Source of the DNA: Bog-473 sp963836605
GTDB lineage: Bacteria > Actinomycetota > Acidimicrobiia > Acidimicrobiales > RAAP-2
Length of the DNA: 64,000 nt
Assembly: GCA_963836605.1 (NCBI GenBank)
Contig: CAWIKB010000011.1
Coordinates: 744,001-808,000, forward strand
Direction: 5' to 3'
The position numbers were made by a program, and so were the translations under genes. This document shows positions 43,903 through 51,428 of this stretch, in pieces. The notes beneath the pieces were generated by a model. That model saw only the letters and a list, made by a program, of their open reading frames with translations, was not told the origin of the DNA and searched no databases. The number at the start of each line of letters is the position of its first letter. Positions within the stretch are counted from its first letter, which is position 1.

Positions 43903-44721
43903 CTAACGCCCGTGCCACTCAGGTTGTCGGCCTTCAACCATCGCCTCACGGGCCTCCTTGAAGTCTTCGGACATGAGACAGCGCATCTGCTCCTCGATGG
44001 CCAACCCGAGGCTTTCCTCGGGGCTGCGATGCCACGCCGCGTCGATCGCCCGCCTTGCTCCCCGCACCGCGATCGGCGGCTTCGAAGCCAGGCGCGCAGC
44101 GAGGTCGGCGGCTGTCGTGTCGAGGTCGCCATCGGCAACGACTCGATTGGCCAATCCAATTCGATAGGCCTCAGTGGCATCGATGACTTCACCCAGCAAG
44201 ATCAGTTCCCGAGCTCGGCTCTCACCCACGATGCGCGGCAATCGGACGGTGGCGCCCATGTCCGGCATGATCCCGAAGCGGGTTTCCATCAGGCCCACCT
44301 TGGCGTCCTCGGCGAAAATGCGAAAATCGCAAGCCAGGGCCAGCTGCAGCCCGGCACCGTACGCATGGCCACGCACGGCCGCCACGCTGGCACAGCCGAG
44401 TTCGGGGATCCAATTGAATGTCCTTGCTGCCGCGTCGCCCTCAGCCTTGTTTCGCTCGTCCTCGGGCCGTTCGGCCCAACCGCCCACCATGCCCGCCAAG
44501 CCTTCAACCAAATCGATGCCAGCCGAGAAGGCCGGCCCCTCCCCCGTCACCACCAGGCATCGGAGCGTCTCGTCGGCCAGCAATTCCACACCGAGCCGGG
44601 CCAGCTCCTTCCACATCAGCGGGTTCTGTGCGTTTCGCTTGGCCGGACGGGCGAGGGCCAGGGTGCCGATGTACCCGTGACGTTGGTAGCGAATCGTCTT
44701 GTAGTCGCTCATGTCGTTCAT
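43903..44721 (-). CDS. Enoyl-CoA hydratase/isomerase (crotonase) family protein
   Basis: A 272-residue crotonase-fold protein. Visible features are ARPAKRNAQN near the start, the oxyanion-hole segment AFSAGIDLVEG, the second oxyanion helix GHAYGAGLQLALACD and ETRFGIMPDMGATVRLPR at the active site. It would hydrate or isomerise an enoyl-CoA. The ATG at 44721 is used; an ATG 9 bp later is equally possible. It is the leftmost gene of the second accessory block and sits downstream of a TetR gene on the same strand. Confidence 0.92.
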   Translation of the reverse strand: MNDMSDYKTIRYQRHGYIGTLALARPAKRNAQNPLMWKELARLGVELLADETLRCLVVTGEGPAFSAGIDLVEGLAGMVGGWAERPEDERNKAEGDAAARTFNWIPELGCASVAAVRGHAYGAGLQLALACDFRIFAEDAKVGLMETRFGIMPDMGATVRLPRIVGESRARELILLGEVIDATEAYRIGLANRVVADGDLDTTAADLAARLASKPPIAVRGARRAIDAAWHRSPEESLGLAIEEQMRCLMSEDFKEAREAMVEGRQPEWHGR

Positions 44722-44820
44722 ATCGCTCAGTCCCTCTCTCGTGTCCGCCTGCGCCCGACCCGTTCAGTGCGTATCCCTCTCACCCCTCGGTCTCGGGGCG
44801 CAGCGGCACATGGCCCGGAT

Positions 44821-45423
44821 TCACGACAGCTGGTCGCCAACCACCGGTGTTCCCGAGAATAACGAGAGGAATCGTCGATATGCCTGATCGACGCCTGGTC
44901 GATCACCGGTCGCCAGAAGATCAAGGAGAAGACCTCGCACAACCGCTAATCCCAATCGAGCGTCGGTGCGGGCCAGGCGCTCCTCGATACCAGCCTCGAT
45001 AAAAGCCTCGGCGACGGGCGCGACCCACGATTCGATGACGCCGTCGAGAAATGCTTCCGTCCCTGGCCGACCGAGGAGTGCATGGGAGTAGAGCTCAAAA
45101 AAGAGCCGCTCCTGGGGCCACAACTGCGGATCACTGAGCCGCTTCCAAAACTGCCAGGCTGCGAAAGGATCCGTCCCGCTCTGCAGGAGGAGTTCCCGCT
45201 CCGATTGCTCGACCGCCTGCGAAACCGCGACGAGCAGCCCCTCGCGCGAGCCAAAGTGGTAGATGAGCATCCGGTGGCTGGTGCCGATCGCGGAAGCCAG
45301 CTCACGAAGACTCAGATCGGCGATGCCCGCCGTGAGCGCATGGTCGACCGCGGCCGACAAGAGGCGATCACGAGCTTGCGACGAGGGCACACCGCACCGT
45401 ACCATTTGGTACATATGTTCCAT
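44821..45423 (-). CDS. TetR family transcriptional regulator
   Basis: A 200-residue TetR protein. The helix-turn-helix is at about 17-62 (RDRLLSAAVDHALTAG, LSLRELASAIGTSHRMLIYHFGSREGLL). The C-terminal domain is rich in helices ending LAVVRGLLLDLLATGDRPGVD. The ATG at 45423 falls inside a 32-bp palindrome at 45399-45430 and lacks a ribosome site; a GTG at 45390 outside the palindrome is a reasonable alternative start. It is divergent from the SRPBCC gene and very likely autoregulated through the palindrome (inference). Confidence 0.88.
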   Translation of the reverse strand: MEHMYQMVRCGVPSSQARDRLLSAAVDHALTAGIADLSLRELASAIGTSHRMLIYHFGSREGLLVAVSQAVEQSERELLLQSGTDPFAAWQFWKRLSDPQLWPQERLFFELYSHALLGRPGTEAFLDGVIESWVAPVAEAFIEAGIEERLARTDARLGLAVVRGLLLDLLATGDRPGVDQAYRRFLSLFSGTPVVGDQLS

Positions 45424-45430
45424 ATGGTAC
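45399..45430. promoter_or_regulatory. 32-bp inverted repeat, likely TetR operator
   Basis: The arms begin and end GTACCAT and ATGGTAC, with a central ACATATGT core; 28 of 32 positions are symmetric. It lies between the divergent TetR and SRPBCC starts and overlaps the first codons of the TetR gene as drawn, so binding could control both transcripts. Confidence 0.7.
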
Positions 45431-45446
45431 AGAAGGGTGACACTTC

Positions 45447-45929
45447 ATGAAGAGACTGCACGTCGAGGCTTCCGGAATCTCTAAAGCGCCGGCCGATATC
45501 GTTTGGGCCCTCCTCGCTGATGCCAACGCCTACTGCAATTGGGGTCCTTGGAGCGGAAGCGGCTACGAAGGCCAGAGCGACCCACCCTCAGGCGTGGGGA
45601 CGATCCGATGGATGCGCTATGGCCGGACGACCACCATTGAGAAGGTTCTTGAATTCGAGAATCCAAGGCGCATGACCTACAGCGTGGAGTCGGGCATCCC
45701 CGTGCGCAACTACGTGGGGGAAGTGACCCTTACCGCGACCGGCCAAGGAGGAACGCACATCCACTGGAACGCAGATTGGGATCGCACCTTCTCCGGGCGA
45801 ATCGTGCACAGGAAGCTGCGTTCGCTCTATCCCGAGATTGTTGCCAGTTTGATCTCTACCGCAGATCAGGGTGTACCTCGCGACGACACTGCGCACAGTG
45901 AGGGTGGAGGTCGTCGAACTGGGACTTGA
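45447..45929 (+). CDS. SRPBCC (START/Bet v1-like) family protein
   Basis: A 160-residue helix-grip protein. The pattern VEASGISKAPADIVWALLAD, NWGPWSGSGYEG and the late HIHWNADWDRTFSG is that of the polyketide-cyclase/START family, which binds hydrophobic ligands. AGAAGGG lies a little upstream of the ATG. Being divergent from the TetR gene, it is the likely regulatory target. The ligand could be the same compound sensed by the regulator (inference). Confidence 0.86.
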   Translation: MKRLHVEASGISKAPADIVWALLADANAYCNWGPWSGSGYEGQSDPPSGVGTIRWMRYGRTTTIEKVLEFENPRRMTYSVESGIPVRNYVGEVTLTATGQGGTHIHWNADWDRTFSGRIVHRKLRSLYPEIVASLISTADQGVPRDDTAHSEGGGRRTGT

Positions 45930-45955
45930 TGGTGTCCGCGCCGAGCGCGAGTGCA

Positions 45956-45995
45956 GTCAGTTGGTCAGCTGGTCAGCTGGTCAGCTGGTCAGTTG
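45956..45995. repeat. Five tandem 8-bp repeats
   Basis: The unit GTCAGCTG is repeated five times without spacing, the outer copies reading GTCAGTTG. It lies in the gap between the convergent SRPBCC and VOC genes. Each unit contains CAGCTG, itself a palindrome, so the array can form hairpins and is likely unstable in length. Confidence 0.85.
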
Positions 45996-46021
45996 GTTCG
46001 AGTCAACCTCATGCACGCAGC

Positions 46022-46384
46022 TCAGCGTGCTTGTTGGAGTTCGATGACGCGACCGTCCGGGTCGCTGATCCAGATCTGCACGACCTTGCCCTGCGCCCCC
46101 TCGACATAGGCGATGCCCGAGTTCTCCAGTTCGGCCCGAGCGGCGTCGAGGTCGGTCACCTCGACGCACCAGTGGTCGGCCACCGGATCGATCGGCATCC
46201 CAGACGTCGGGGCGTCGACCAGGTGCAGCTGGGCGTCCCCGAGGGCCAGCCAGGTGCCGTCGACGCCGGGGATCACCGGACGCGGCAGTTCCCCGGTCTC
46301 GAAGAGGTCGGCGTAGAAGGCGCGCGTCGCCTCGAGGTGCCCATGACAGTTCACGCTCACGTGCTGGACCCGGACAATCTTCAC
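46022..46384 (-). CDS. VOC (glyoxalase/dioxygenase superfamily) protein 1
   Basis: A 120-residue vicinal-oxygen-chelate protein. VQHVSVNCHGHLEATRAFYA begins the first beta-alpha-beta unit, ADHWCVEVTDLDAARAELENSG begins the second, and WISDPDGRVIELQQ ends it. Probable metal ligands are the His in QHVSV, the His in DHWCV and the Glu in IELQ. Its start overlaps the stop of the upstream VOC gene by 4 bp. Reaction unknown. Confidence 0.9.
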   Translation of the reverse strand: MKIVRVQHVSVNCHGHLEATRAFYADLFETGELPRPVIPGVDGTWLALGDAQLHLVDAPTSGMPIDPVADHWCVEVTDLDAARAELENSGIAYVEGAQGKVVQIWISDPDGRVIELQQAR

Positions 46385-46770
46385 GCCGGGACCTCCGGCT
46401 CTGCGATCTGTTCCATGAACTCGAGCCGGATACCGCCCGGCGCCTCGACGAAGGCGATGCGGCGGGTGCCGAAGGTGCCCGAGACGACCCGGGGGCCCCA
46501 GAGGACCTCGTGCCGGGACAACTCGGCGTCGAGGTCACTCACAAAGAGTGCGGGGTGGAGGAACCCTTCGTCGGGTAGGTCGCAGACGTCCTCGTAAATG
46601 GCCTTGGTGAAGAGAGTCAGGTGCAGCCAACCCAACGTCACGTCGGCCCGGCGCCCGTTCTCCCACTCGACCGGTTCGGTCACCGTCGCGCCCGCTGCGG
46701 CATACCAGTCGCAGGCGGCCTCGAGGTCGGCCACCTTGACCGCCAGGTTGGCCATGCCGGTGACCGCCAT
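46381..46770 (-). CDS. VOC superfamily protein 2
   Basis: A 129-residue VOC protein. The first unit begins MANLAVKVADLEAACDWYAAA, where Asn replaces the usual metal-binding His. The second has LHPALFVSDLDAELSR with His, and IRLEFMEQ carries the Glu. Loss of one ligand suggests altered or absent metal chemistry (inference). It shares a base with the upstream stop and overlaps the downstream start by 4 bp, so it is translationally coupled on both sides. Confidence 0.88.
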   Translation of the reverse strand: MAVTGMANLAVKVADLEAACDWYAAAGATVTEPVEWENGRRADVTLGWLHLTLFTKAIYEDVCDLPDEGFLHPALFVSDLDAELSRHEVLWGPRVVSGTFGTRRIAFVEAPGGIRLEFMEQIAEPEVPA

Positions 46771-47264
46771 CAGTGCAGGGGGGTGCCGTACAGGGAGCCC
46801 AGCTCCTCGGCGATCAATTCCAGCCGCGTGCCGTCGGGGTCGCTGAAGTACATCGAGATCTCGCTGTCGATGTGGTACTCGACACCCGCCTCCTCCAACT
46901 TCTTCCGGGCCGCGTCCCACGCCGGCCGGTCGACCGAGAGCGCGAGGTGGTGCAGCCCGCCCAGAACCTCGGCGTAGGGACCGAGGTCGAGGCCCGGAAA
47001 ATCGAAGAAGGCCAGCGAGTTGTCCCGCCCGATGTCGAAGAACAGGTGGGTGGAGCCCTTGTAGTCGCGGTTCTCGAAGATCTCGACCAGGGGGAAGCCG
47101 AGCAGCCCCTGATAGAAGCGAATGGTGCGCTCGACGTCGGCGCACATAAGGGCGACGTGGTGGACGCCGCGCGCCGTCGACGGCTGCCGTTCGGCCGGCT
47201 CGGAGAAGTAGCGCGAGCGCAGCCGTTCCCGCTCGCGCTCGGTCGCCACCAGGTCGATCTTCAC
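46770..47264 (-). CDS. VOC superfamily protein 3
   Basis: A 164-residue VOC protein with a charged N-terminal extension (TERERERLRSRYFSEPAERQ). Metal ligands appear intact: His in VHHVALMCADV, His in LHHLALSVDRP and Glu in TRLELIAEEL. GLLGFPLVEIFENRDYKGS and MYFSDPDGTRLEL are typical. The GTG start overlaps the amidohydrolase stop (GTGA). A ring-cleaving or isomerase role in the same pathway as the amidohydrolase is plausible. Confidence 0.9.
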   Translation of the reverse strand: MKIDLVATERERERLRSRYFSEPAERQPSTARGVHHVALMCADVERTIRFYQGLLGFPLVEIFENRDYKGSTHLFFDIGRDNSLAFFDFPGLDLGPYAEVLGGLHHLALSVDRPAWDAARKKLEEAGVEYHIDSEISMYFSDPDGTRLELIAEELGSLYGTPLH

Positions 47265-48403
47265 AGCCCGAGAAGCCACCCTGCGTTGGCCCCGACCAGC
47301 TGGGCCCGCGCTCCCTCGGACAGTCCGTGCGCCGCCCGGTCGGCGGCCACCCGCGGATCGGCCACCCCTTCGGCGTGGGGCCAGTCGCTGCCCAGCATGA
47401 AGGTGCGCTCCCCCACCTTGGGAACCAGCCGGTTCGGCATCTCGTAGGGCAATGCGGCCACCCGCACCTGGCGCAGGAAGTAGTCCGAGGGTCGCTCGGC
47501 CAGGGGCCGGTACGGACCCCCGTGGCGAAGGGTGTAGAAGTCCGAGGCTCCGTCGAGGTGGAGGAGGAAGCTCGGTACCCAACCCGCCGTGAGCTCGACC
47601 ACGCCGATGCGCAGCTCCGGGAAGCGCTCGAGCGTGCCGTGGAGAATCAGGTTGGCCAGTGCCACCGCCGGGGCCAACCACAAGAAGATGGAGTCGAGCA
47701 GGATCTCCCCGGTGTCGAGCTCGCCCTCGAGCCAGGCGGGGTGCAGCGGGCTCTCGAAGCCGGACACGTGGAAGACCGGTGCCACCCCCTGGTCGCTGAA
47801 CGCCGCCCAGACGGGATCGAAGTCGGGATGGGAGAGCGGCTTGCCGTCGACCGGAGCCGGAGCGATCATGGCCAGGCGAACGCCGTCGGCCCGCACGCGG
47901 GTGATCTCCTCGACGGCCCAGGCCGGATCGTGCAGCAGGAGATGGGCCACACCGAAGAGGCGGCCCCGGCCGTCGCCGCACGCGTCGACCATGAAGCGGT
48001 TGTAGGCCCGGGCGTTGGCCCGCTGCGCGCCACGATCTTCGGCCAGCATCTTCTCCCAGAGCAGGCCGAAGTTGGGGAACAACACGGCCGCGTCGAGACC
48101 GAAGGCGTCCAACGCCTCGAGGCGCGGCCCGGCCGATCCGTACGCCGGGGGGACGCGGTCTTCGAAGCTGAGCGGGGAGCGCTCGCCCCGCAACCGCGAG
48201 AGTCGCTCGTCGCCGATGGCTCCCGACTCCTCGGGAAACGGGACCTCGATGGGGGAGAGCCGCCTGCCGCGCCAGGTGAGCCAGGCCCAGCCGGCATCGT
48301 CATCGTCGATACACAGCGCGTCGGCCCGGAAGGCCGGATCGATGTAGGCGGACCAGGTGGCGCGTGACTCGAAGAGATGTTGGTCGACGTCGATCGTCTT
48401 CAT
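47261..48403 (-). CDS. Amidohydrolase family protein (amidohydrolase_2)
   Basis: A 380-residue metal-dependent hydrolase or decarboxylase. It starts MKTIDVDQHLFE, with the DxH metal pair, has HVSGFESPLHPAW in the middle, HGTLERFPELRIGVVELTAG and FMLGSDWPHAEGVADP with the terminal Asp. It resembles the amidohydrolase at 12306 in its branch and layout. It leads a four-gene overlapping operon with three VOC proteins, a combination that fits turnover of a ring-cleavage or acetoacetate-like product (inference). Confidence 0.9.
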   Translation of the reverse strand: MKTIDVDQHLFESRATWSAYIDPAFRADALCIDDDDAGWAWLTWRGRRLSPIEVPFPEESGAIGDERLSRLRGERSPLSFEDRVPPAYGSAGPRLEALDAFGLDAAVLFPNFGLLWEKMLAEDRGAQRANARAYNRFMVDACGDGRGRLFGVAHLLLHDPAWAVEEITRVRADGVRLAMIAPAPVDGKPLSHPDFDPVWAAFSDQGVAPVFHVSGFESPLHPAWLEGELDTGEILLDSIFLWLAPAVALANLILHGTLERFPELRIGVVELTAGWVPSFLLHLDGASDFYTLRHGGPYRPLAERPSDYFLRQVRVAALPYEMPNRLVPKVGERTFMLGSDWPHAEGVADPRVAADRAAHGLSEGARAQLVGANAGWLLGL

Positions 48404-48475
48404 GGCGGTGGTCCCTCCCAGCGCAGAGTACCAGCGGCTCCACGTGGTGACCCCGTCGCCACGTCCCGCCTGCCC

Positions 48476-49411
48476 TCAGTCGGCGACCGAGGACCGCAGT
48501 CCCGACATCCACACGTCGGCGGCCTGGCGGGCCGCGTCGGCCTCGCGTCGTTTGGCCGGGCCATGGTCCCCCGCCGCGGGGTAGGAGCCCAGGAACTTCA
48601 CACCGGCCAGGCCGGCATGCAGGTCGCGCAGGCAGTCCGCGATCACCTCGTCGCAGAGGTGCCCGCTCAGGTCGATGACGAAGCAGTAGTCGCCGAGCCC
48701 CTGCTTGGTCGGGCGGGACTCGAGCTTGGTCAGGTTGATGTTGCGCGCCGCGAACTGGCCCAGAATGCCGTGCAGGCTCCCCGGATGGTCGTCCCGCTGG
48801 AAGCACACGATGCTGGTCTTGTCGTGCCCCGATGCCCTCGGGACCAGGGAGCGGGCCACGGCGACGAACCGCGTCTGGTTTTCGGGGTGGTCCTCCACGT
48901 CCTCGACCAGGATGTGCAGGCCGTACCGCTCAGCCGCCAGGCGGGGGGCGATGGCAGCGGCGTCCTTCGAATCGGAGTCCCCCAGTACCCGCGCCGCGTC
49001 GGCGGTCGAGTTGGCCGCCAGCTGCTCGGCCCCCGGTACCCGTCGCGTCAGGAACTTCTGGCACTGGGCCAGCGCGTGCGGGTAGGACGACACTTCTCGC
49101 AGGTCAGCCAGGGCCGTCCCCGGCTTGGCCATCAGGTGGAGGTGGATGTCCATCACCACCTCACGCTGGATGTAGAGATCGACGTCGAAGATAAGCCCGT
49201 CGATGGTGGCGCTCACCGTGCCTTCGATGGCGTTCTCGATGGGCACGAAGCCGAGATCAACCTGCCCCTGGGCCACCGCGTCGAGGACCGCCGTGATGGT
49301 CCCGAGCGGGACGAGTTCGGCCGCGGCCAGGTCGGGCTGGGTCAGGAGTGCCTCCTGGGTGAAGGTGGCGGCCGGCCCGAAGTAGGCGACCGTGGTCGCA
49401 GGAGGGTTCAC
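48476..49411 (-). CDS. pheA: Prephenate dehydratase
   Basis: A 311-residue monofunctional prephenate dehydratase that forms phenylpyruvate for phenylalanine synthesis. The catalytic domain (about 1-190) starts VAYFGPAATFTQEALL and has VPIENAIEGTV and the catalytic NQTRF segment. An ACT domain follows (about 200-280) with DHPGSLHGILGQFAARNINL and KLESRP, the phenylalanine-binding feedback site. The GTG at 49411 is used. It is divergent from larB with only 23 bp between starts, so the two promoters overlap each other's coding regions. Confidence 0.95.
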   Translation of the reverse strand: MNPPATTVAYFGPAATFTQEALLTQPDLAAAELVPLGTITAVLDAVAQGQVDLGFVPIENAIEGTVSATIDGLIFDVDLYIQREVVMDIHLHLMAKPGTALADLREVSSYPHALAQCQKFLTRRVPGAEQLAANSTADAARVLGDSDSKDAAAIAPRLAAERYGLHILVEDVEDHPENQTRFVAVARSLVPRASGHDKTSIVCFQRDDHPGSLHGILGQFAARNINLTKLESRPTKQGLGDYCFVIDLSGHLCDEVIADCLRDLHAGLAGVKFLGSYPAAGDHGPAKRREADAARQAADVWMSGLRSSVAD

Positions 49412-49434
49412 ACCCGGGCAGGATAGTGAACGTC

Positions 49435-50196
49435 ATGGACGCCACCACGCTCCGCACACTGATCGAACAGGTCGCCTCGGGCGACTGCGCCCCCGACGAT
49501 GCCGTCCGCCAACTGCGCCGTCTGCCCTTTGCCGATCTGGGCTTCGCCCGGGTCGACCACCAGAGGGATCTCCGCCAGGGCGTACCCGAGGCGGTGTACG
49601 GGCCGGGCAAGTCGCCCGAGCACTGCGCCGCCATCGTCGGCGAGCTGCTCGGCGCCACCGAGGGCCCGGTGCTCGTGACCCGGGCGACCGAGGCCCAGGT
49701 CAAGGCCACATCGGCCACCGCCGTGAGCGCCGGCTACGGGCCGGGAGAAGTGTCGGGGAGCGGATCAATCCTGACCATGACCTTCCGCCCGGCCGCGGCC
49801 CGGGCCGGTCGGGTGGTGGCGATCACCGCCGGCACCGCCGACCTCCCGGTGGCCACCGAATGCACCGCCGTGCTCGGCGCCCTGGGTTTCGCCCCCACGC
49901 TGCTGGTGGACTGCGGGGTGGCCGGCCTGCACCGACTGCTGGCGGAGGTGGACCGGTTGTCGATGGCCGACGCCGTGGTGGTGATCGCCGGCATGGAAGG
50001 GGCACTGGCCAGCGTGGTGGGAGGCCTGACCTCGGCGCCCGTGGTTGCCGTGCCGACCAGCACGGGCTACGGCGCGGCCTTCGAAGGAGTGACCGCGTTG
50101 CTGGCCATGCTGGCCGCCTGCGCGTCGGGCGTCACCGTCGTGGGCATCGACAACGGGTTCGGCGCCGCCTGCGCCATCGCCCGGATCCTGCCATGA
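49435..50196 (+). CDS. larB: Pyridinium-3,5-biscarboxylic acid mononucleotide synthase LarB
   Basis: A 253-residue LarB, which carboxylates and hydrolyses nicotinic acid adenine dinucleotide in the first step of nickel-pincer-nucleotide cofactor synthesis. The C-terminal AIR-carboxylase-like domain is evident from VVAITAGTADLPVATECTAV, VVIAGMEGALASVVGGL and PVVAVPTSTGYGAAFEGV. The N-terminal FADLGFARVDHQRDLRQGVP is typical of LarB. The ATG at 49435 has AGGA 11 bp upstream; a GTG at 49426 is too close to it. The stop overlaps larC (ATGA). Confidence 0.94.
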   Translation: MDATTLRTLIEQVASGDCAPDDAVRQLRRLPFADLGFARVDHQRDLRQGVPEAVYGPGKSPEHCAAIVGELLGATEGPVLVTRATEAQVKATSATAVSAGYGPGEVSGSGSILTMTFRPAAARAGRVVAITAGTADLPVATECTAVLGALGFAPTLLVDCGVAGLHRLLAEVDRLSMADAVVVIAGMEGALASVVGGLTSAPVVAVPTSTGYGAAFEGVTALLAMLAACASGVTVVGIDNGFGAACAIARILP

Positions 50197-51428
50197 GCCA
50201 CCGACCCGAGACGGTGGCCTGGTTCCACTGCTTCTCCGGCATCGCCGGGGACATGGCCCTGGGCTCCCTCGTCGACGCCGGCGCGCCCGTCGACGAGGTC
50301 CGCCTCCTTCTGCAGCGCCTCGCCCTGCCCGGTTGGGAGCTCCAGGTCGAGGACTCCCTGCGCGGTGGGGTGGCCTGCAGCCGGGCGTTGGTGCGCGCCG
50401 AGGACGACGTCGTGGTCCGGACCCATGGCCACATCACGGCGTTGATCACCGGGGCCGGTCTGCCCCGGCGCGTGGCCGAACGTTCGCTCTCGGTCTTCCA
50501 CCGCCTGGCCCAGGTCGAGTCATCGCTGCATCGCCGCCCCGTCGACCAGGTGCACTTCCACGAGGTCGGAGGCCATGACGCCATCATCGACATCGTGGGG
50601 ACGGCAGCTGCGCTCGAGGTCCTCGGCGTCGACGAGGTCACGGCCTCCCCGGTGGCCACCGGGACCGGGATGGTGCGCAGCGCCCACGGCCTTCTCCCCA
50701 ACCCCTCCCCGGCCGCCGTCCGCCTCCTGGCCGGCGTGCCGACCTACGGGCGCGACACCCCGTTGGAACTGACCACACCGACCGGGGCCGCGCTCCTGGC
50801 CGGCCTGGCCGCCTCCTTCGGGCCGATGCCCGCCATGACCGTGACGGCCACGGGCTTCGGGGCCGGCGCGGGTGAGCTGGACGAGCTGCCCAACTGCACC
50901 CAGGTCGTCATCGGGCAGCGTGGCGGCGCGAGCGCCAGTGGGACGAGCGGGACAACCGGGATACGCGGGATCGGCCCGGGTCAGGCGGCGATGATCCTCG
51001 AGGCCAACCTGGACGACGTGACCGGGGAGCAGCTGGGCTTCGCCGTCTCGTCGGCGCTCGAGGCCGGCGCCTTCGACGCCTGGGTGAGCCCGGTCACCAT
51101 GAAGAAAGGGCGACCCGGACACGTCCTGCACGTCCTGACCGATGCCGCCCGGATCGAGGCTCTGCGCGAGGTCGTGCGCGCCAGCACCGGGACCTTCGGC
51201 GTGCGGGCCACCGCGGTGGAGCGCTGGCCGTCGGCCCGCACGATGGACCAGGTCACGCTGGACGGCATGGTGGTGCGCATGAAGGTCGGAGCCGGACGGG
51301 CCAAGCCCGAATTCGAGGACATCGCCCTGATCGCCGGCCAGACGGGTGCGCCCCTGGGGGAGGTGGCCTGGCGGGCCGAGCAGGCCTGGCGTCGGGCCAG
51401 GCCGCCGGACGACACCACCCCGGCCTGA
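50193..51428 (+). CDS. larC: Nickel insertion protein LarC
   Basis: A 411-residue LarC, the CTP-dependent nickel cyclometallase that inserts Ni into the pincer nucleotide. Hallmarks are FHCFSGIAGDMALGSLVDAGAP at the start (quoted in part), VDQVHFHEVGGHDAIIDIVG, TPTGAALLAGLA and ILEANLDDVTGEQLGF. The length is normal for an unsplit LarC. Its start overlaps larB and its stop overlaps the PLP decarboxylase start (TGATG), so three genes are coupled. Confidence 0.95.
   Translation: MSHRPETVAWFHCFSGIAGDMALGSLVDAGAPVDEVRLLLQRLALPGWELQVEDSLRGGVACSRALVRAEDDVVVRTHGHITALITGAGLPRRVAERSLSVFHRLAQVESSLHRRPVDQVHFHEVGGHDAIIDIVGTAAALEVLGVDEVTASPVATGTGMVRSAHGLLPNPSPAAVRLLAGVPTYGRDTPLELTTPTGAALLAGLAASFGPMPAMTVTATGFGAGAGELDELPNCTQVVIGQRGGASASGTSGTTGIRGIGPGQAAMILEANLDDVTGEQLGFAVSSALEAGAFDAWVSPVTMKKGRPGHVLHVLTDAARIEALREVVRASTGTFGVRATAVERWPSARTMDQVTLDGMVVRMKVGAGRAKPEFEDIALIAGQTGAPLGEVAWRAEQAWRRARPPDDTTPA

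Noticed and set aside
45956..45995. Possible CRISPR array
   Set aside because: Units are 8 bp without spacers and no cas gene is nearby.
43694..48404. tRNA-Ser as the attachment site of an integrated island
   Set aside because: The downstream genes look accessory, but I found no second copy of the tRNA 3' end and no integrase, so there is no direct support.
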